Positions 63,231 to 64,000 of a stretch of DNA of 64,000 nucleotides are shown piece by piece; the stretch's first letter is position 1, and each line of letters opens with the position of its first letter. This DNA is from Photobacterium sp. GJ3 (lineage in GTDB: Bacteria > Pseudomonadota > Gammaproteobacteria > Enterobacterales > Vibrionaceae): the NCBI RefSeq assembly GCF_018199995.1, contig NZ_CP073578.1, forward strand, positions 1,612,001 to 1,676,000, given 5' to 3'. The position numbers and the translations under genes were made by a program. The notes beneath the pieces were generated by a model that saw nothing but the letters and a program-made list of their open reading frames with translations, was not told where the DNA came from and ran no database searches.

Positions 63231-64000
63231 TTAGGCTTCTACTGGTTTGCCATTTGGCCCAGTTTCCGGCTGTGTGGCGACTTTCCCTTCTGCACCATGC
63301 ATCCAGCGGATCAGTTGATTCGAGAATACGACCAGAATCAGACCAGATGCTGCGGCAGTCAAAGCAATACCACCGAAGATGGCTAATGGGCCAGATTCAC
63401 CCACGTGTGCACCAATCATACCGGCAACATAGTTTGCAATGGCGTTGAAACCGAACCACACGCCCATCATCAAAGACGCCAGGCGCAGTGGCGCAAGTTT
63501 GGTGATCATCGACAAACCAATCGGGGACAGACACAGCTCACCCATGGTGTGGAAATAGTACGCGGCCACAATCCACAGCATGGAAGTTTTCGCTGTCATG
63601 TCATCACCTTGCTGCAGCACCGCACCAACCATACACACAAAACCAATGGCCAGCAGGAAAAGTGCAATCGCAAATTTAATCGGTGAACTCGGTTCCTTAT
63701 CCCCCATTTTCACCCACAAAGAGGCCAGTAAAGGTGCCATCGTGATAATGAATAATGGGTTCAGGGACTGAAACCAGGCCGTTGGCACTTCAAAACCACC
63801 AATCATCCGGTCGGCATATTCCTGCGTGTAAATGTTCATCAGGCCACCCGCTTGCTCAAAGCCAGCCCAGAAGACAACCACAAAGAGGCCCATGATCATG
63901 ATCACTTTCAGGCGATCAATCTCCTGCTTTGTTAACACCTGATTTCTGCCTGTCTGAGACATTGACGCCGCACGCTTGGCTGCAGGGACCTTGCCCACAT
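63231..64000 (-). CDS. POT-family proton-dependent peptide transporter, C-terminal part (cut by the window edge)
   Basis: About 256 C-terminal residues are visible. They contain six hydrophobic helices, VVFWAGFEQAGGLMNIYTQEYADR, PTAWFQSLNPLFIITMAPLLASLWVKMG and YYFHTMGELCLSPIGLSMITKLAP; the GELCLSPIGLS block is diagnostic of the POT/PTR (DtpA-like) family. It imports di- and tripeptides with protons. The N-terminal half lies beyond 64000; no full-length start is visible. Confidence 0.92.
   Translation of the reverse strand, partial: VGKVPAAKRAASMSQTGRNQVLTKQEIDRLKVIMIMGLFVVVFWAGFEQAGGLMNIYTQEYADRMIGGFEVPTAWFQSLNPLFIITMAPLLASLWVKMGDKEPSSPIKFAIALFLLAIGFVCMVGAVLQQGDDMTAKTSMLWIVAAYYFHTMGELCLSPIGLSMITKLAPLRLASLMMGVWFGFNAIANYVAGMIGAHVGESGPLAIFGGIALTAAASGLILVVFSNQLIRWMHGAEGKVATQPETGPNGKPVEA

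Overview
The window looks like a chromosomal segment of a marine gammaproteobacterium, most likely a Vibrionaceae member (Vibrio/Photobacterium/Grimontia group; genus not decidable here). The basis is a PrtV-type M6 metalloprotease of the same 918-residue length and architecture as I recall for Vibrio cholerae, the enteric/vibrio order yohJ-yohK-cdd, a SulA homologue behind a canonical LexA box, and a VieS/BvgS-style sensor cluster.

Layout. (1) 220-8882, minus strand: two tandem copies of an unnamed module [exported protein ~433 aa, exported protein ~304 aa, periplasmic tetraheme cytochrome c]; the first copy ends with a 455-aa relative of the 433-aa protein. (2) 9.3-15.1 kb: accessory island with an AbiTii-domain gene, an AlpA-type regulator remnant, a three-gene ABC-three-component (ABC-3C) conflict system with a nuclease-like subunit, and a truncated tyrosine integrase abutting sbcB. 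(3) 15.1-20.7 kb: core-like genes (sbcB, membrane-anchored winged-helix regulator, yohJ-yohK, cdd, EamA transporter). (4) 20.7-27.8 kb: IS200-like and IS110-like remnants around two copies of an OmpA-like + Ig-repeat lipoprotein pair. (5) 28.2-36.0 kb: signalling cluster: NarL-type regulators, LysR regulator, REC-EAL phosphodiesterase, and a hybrid kinase split by a frameshift. (6) 36.4-42.8 kb: acnA, tpm, small unknown genes and sulA. (7) 43.5-51.9 kb: complete 2-aminoethylphosphonate uptake and degradation locus, phnX-pbfA-phnW facing away from the binding protein, ATPase, permease and GntR regulator, with three copies of one palindromic operator. (8) 52.0-64 kb: two THxN-type PEP-CTERM proteins, a flippase, prtV with a small propeptide-like neighbour, a GNAT enzyme, two paralogous lipoproteins and the end of a POT peptide transporter.

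Five genes are each restored to full length by adding exactly one base; in four of them the missing base lies in a G/C homopolymer. Before reading these as pseudogenes, assembly error should be excluded. The least explained content is the duplicated cytochrome module, followed by the ABC-3C island and the free-standing PrtV-propeptide-like protein.
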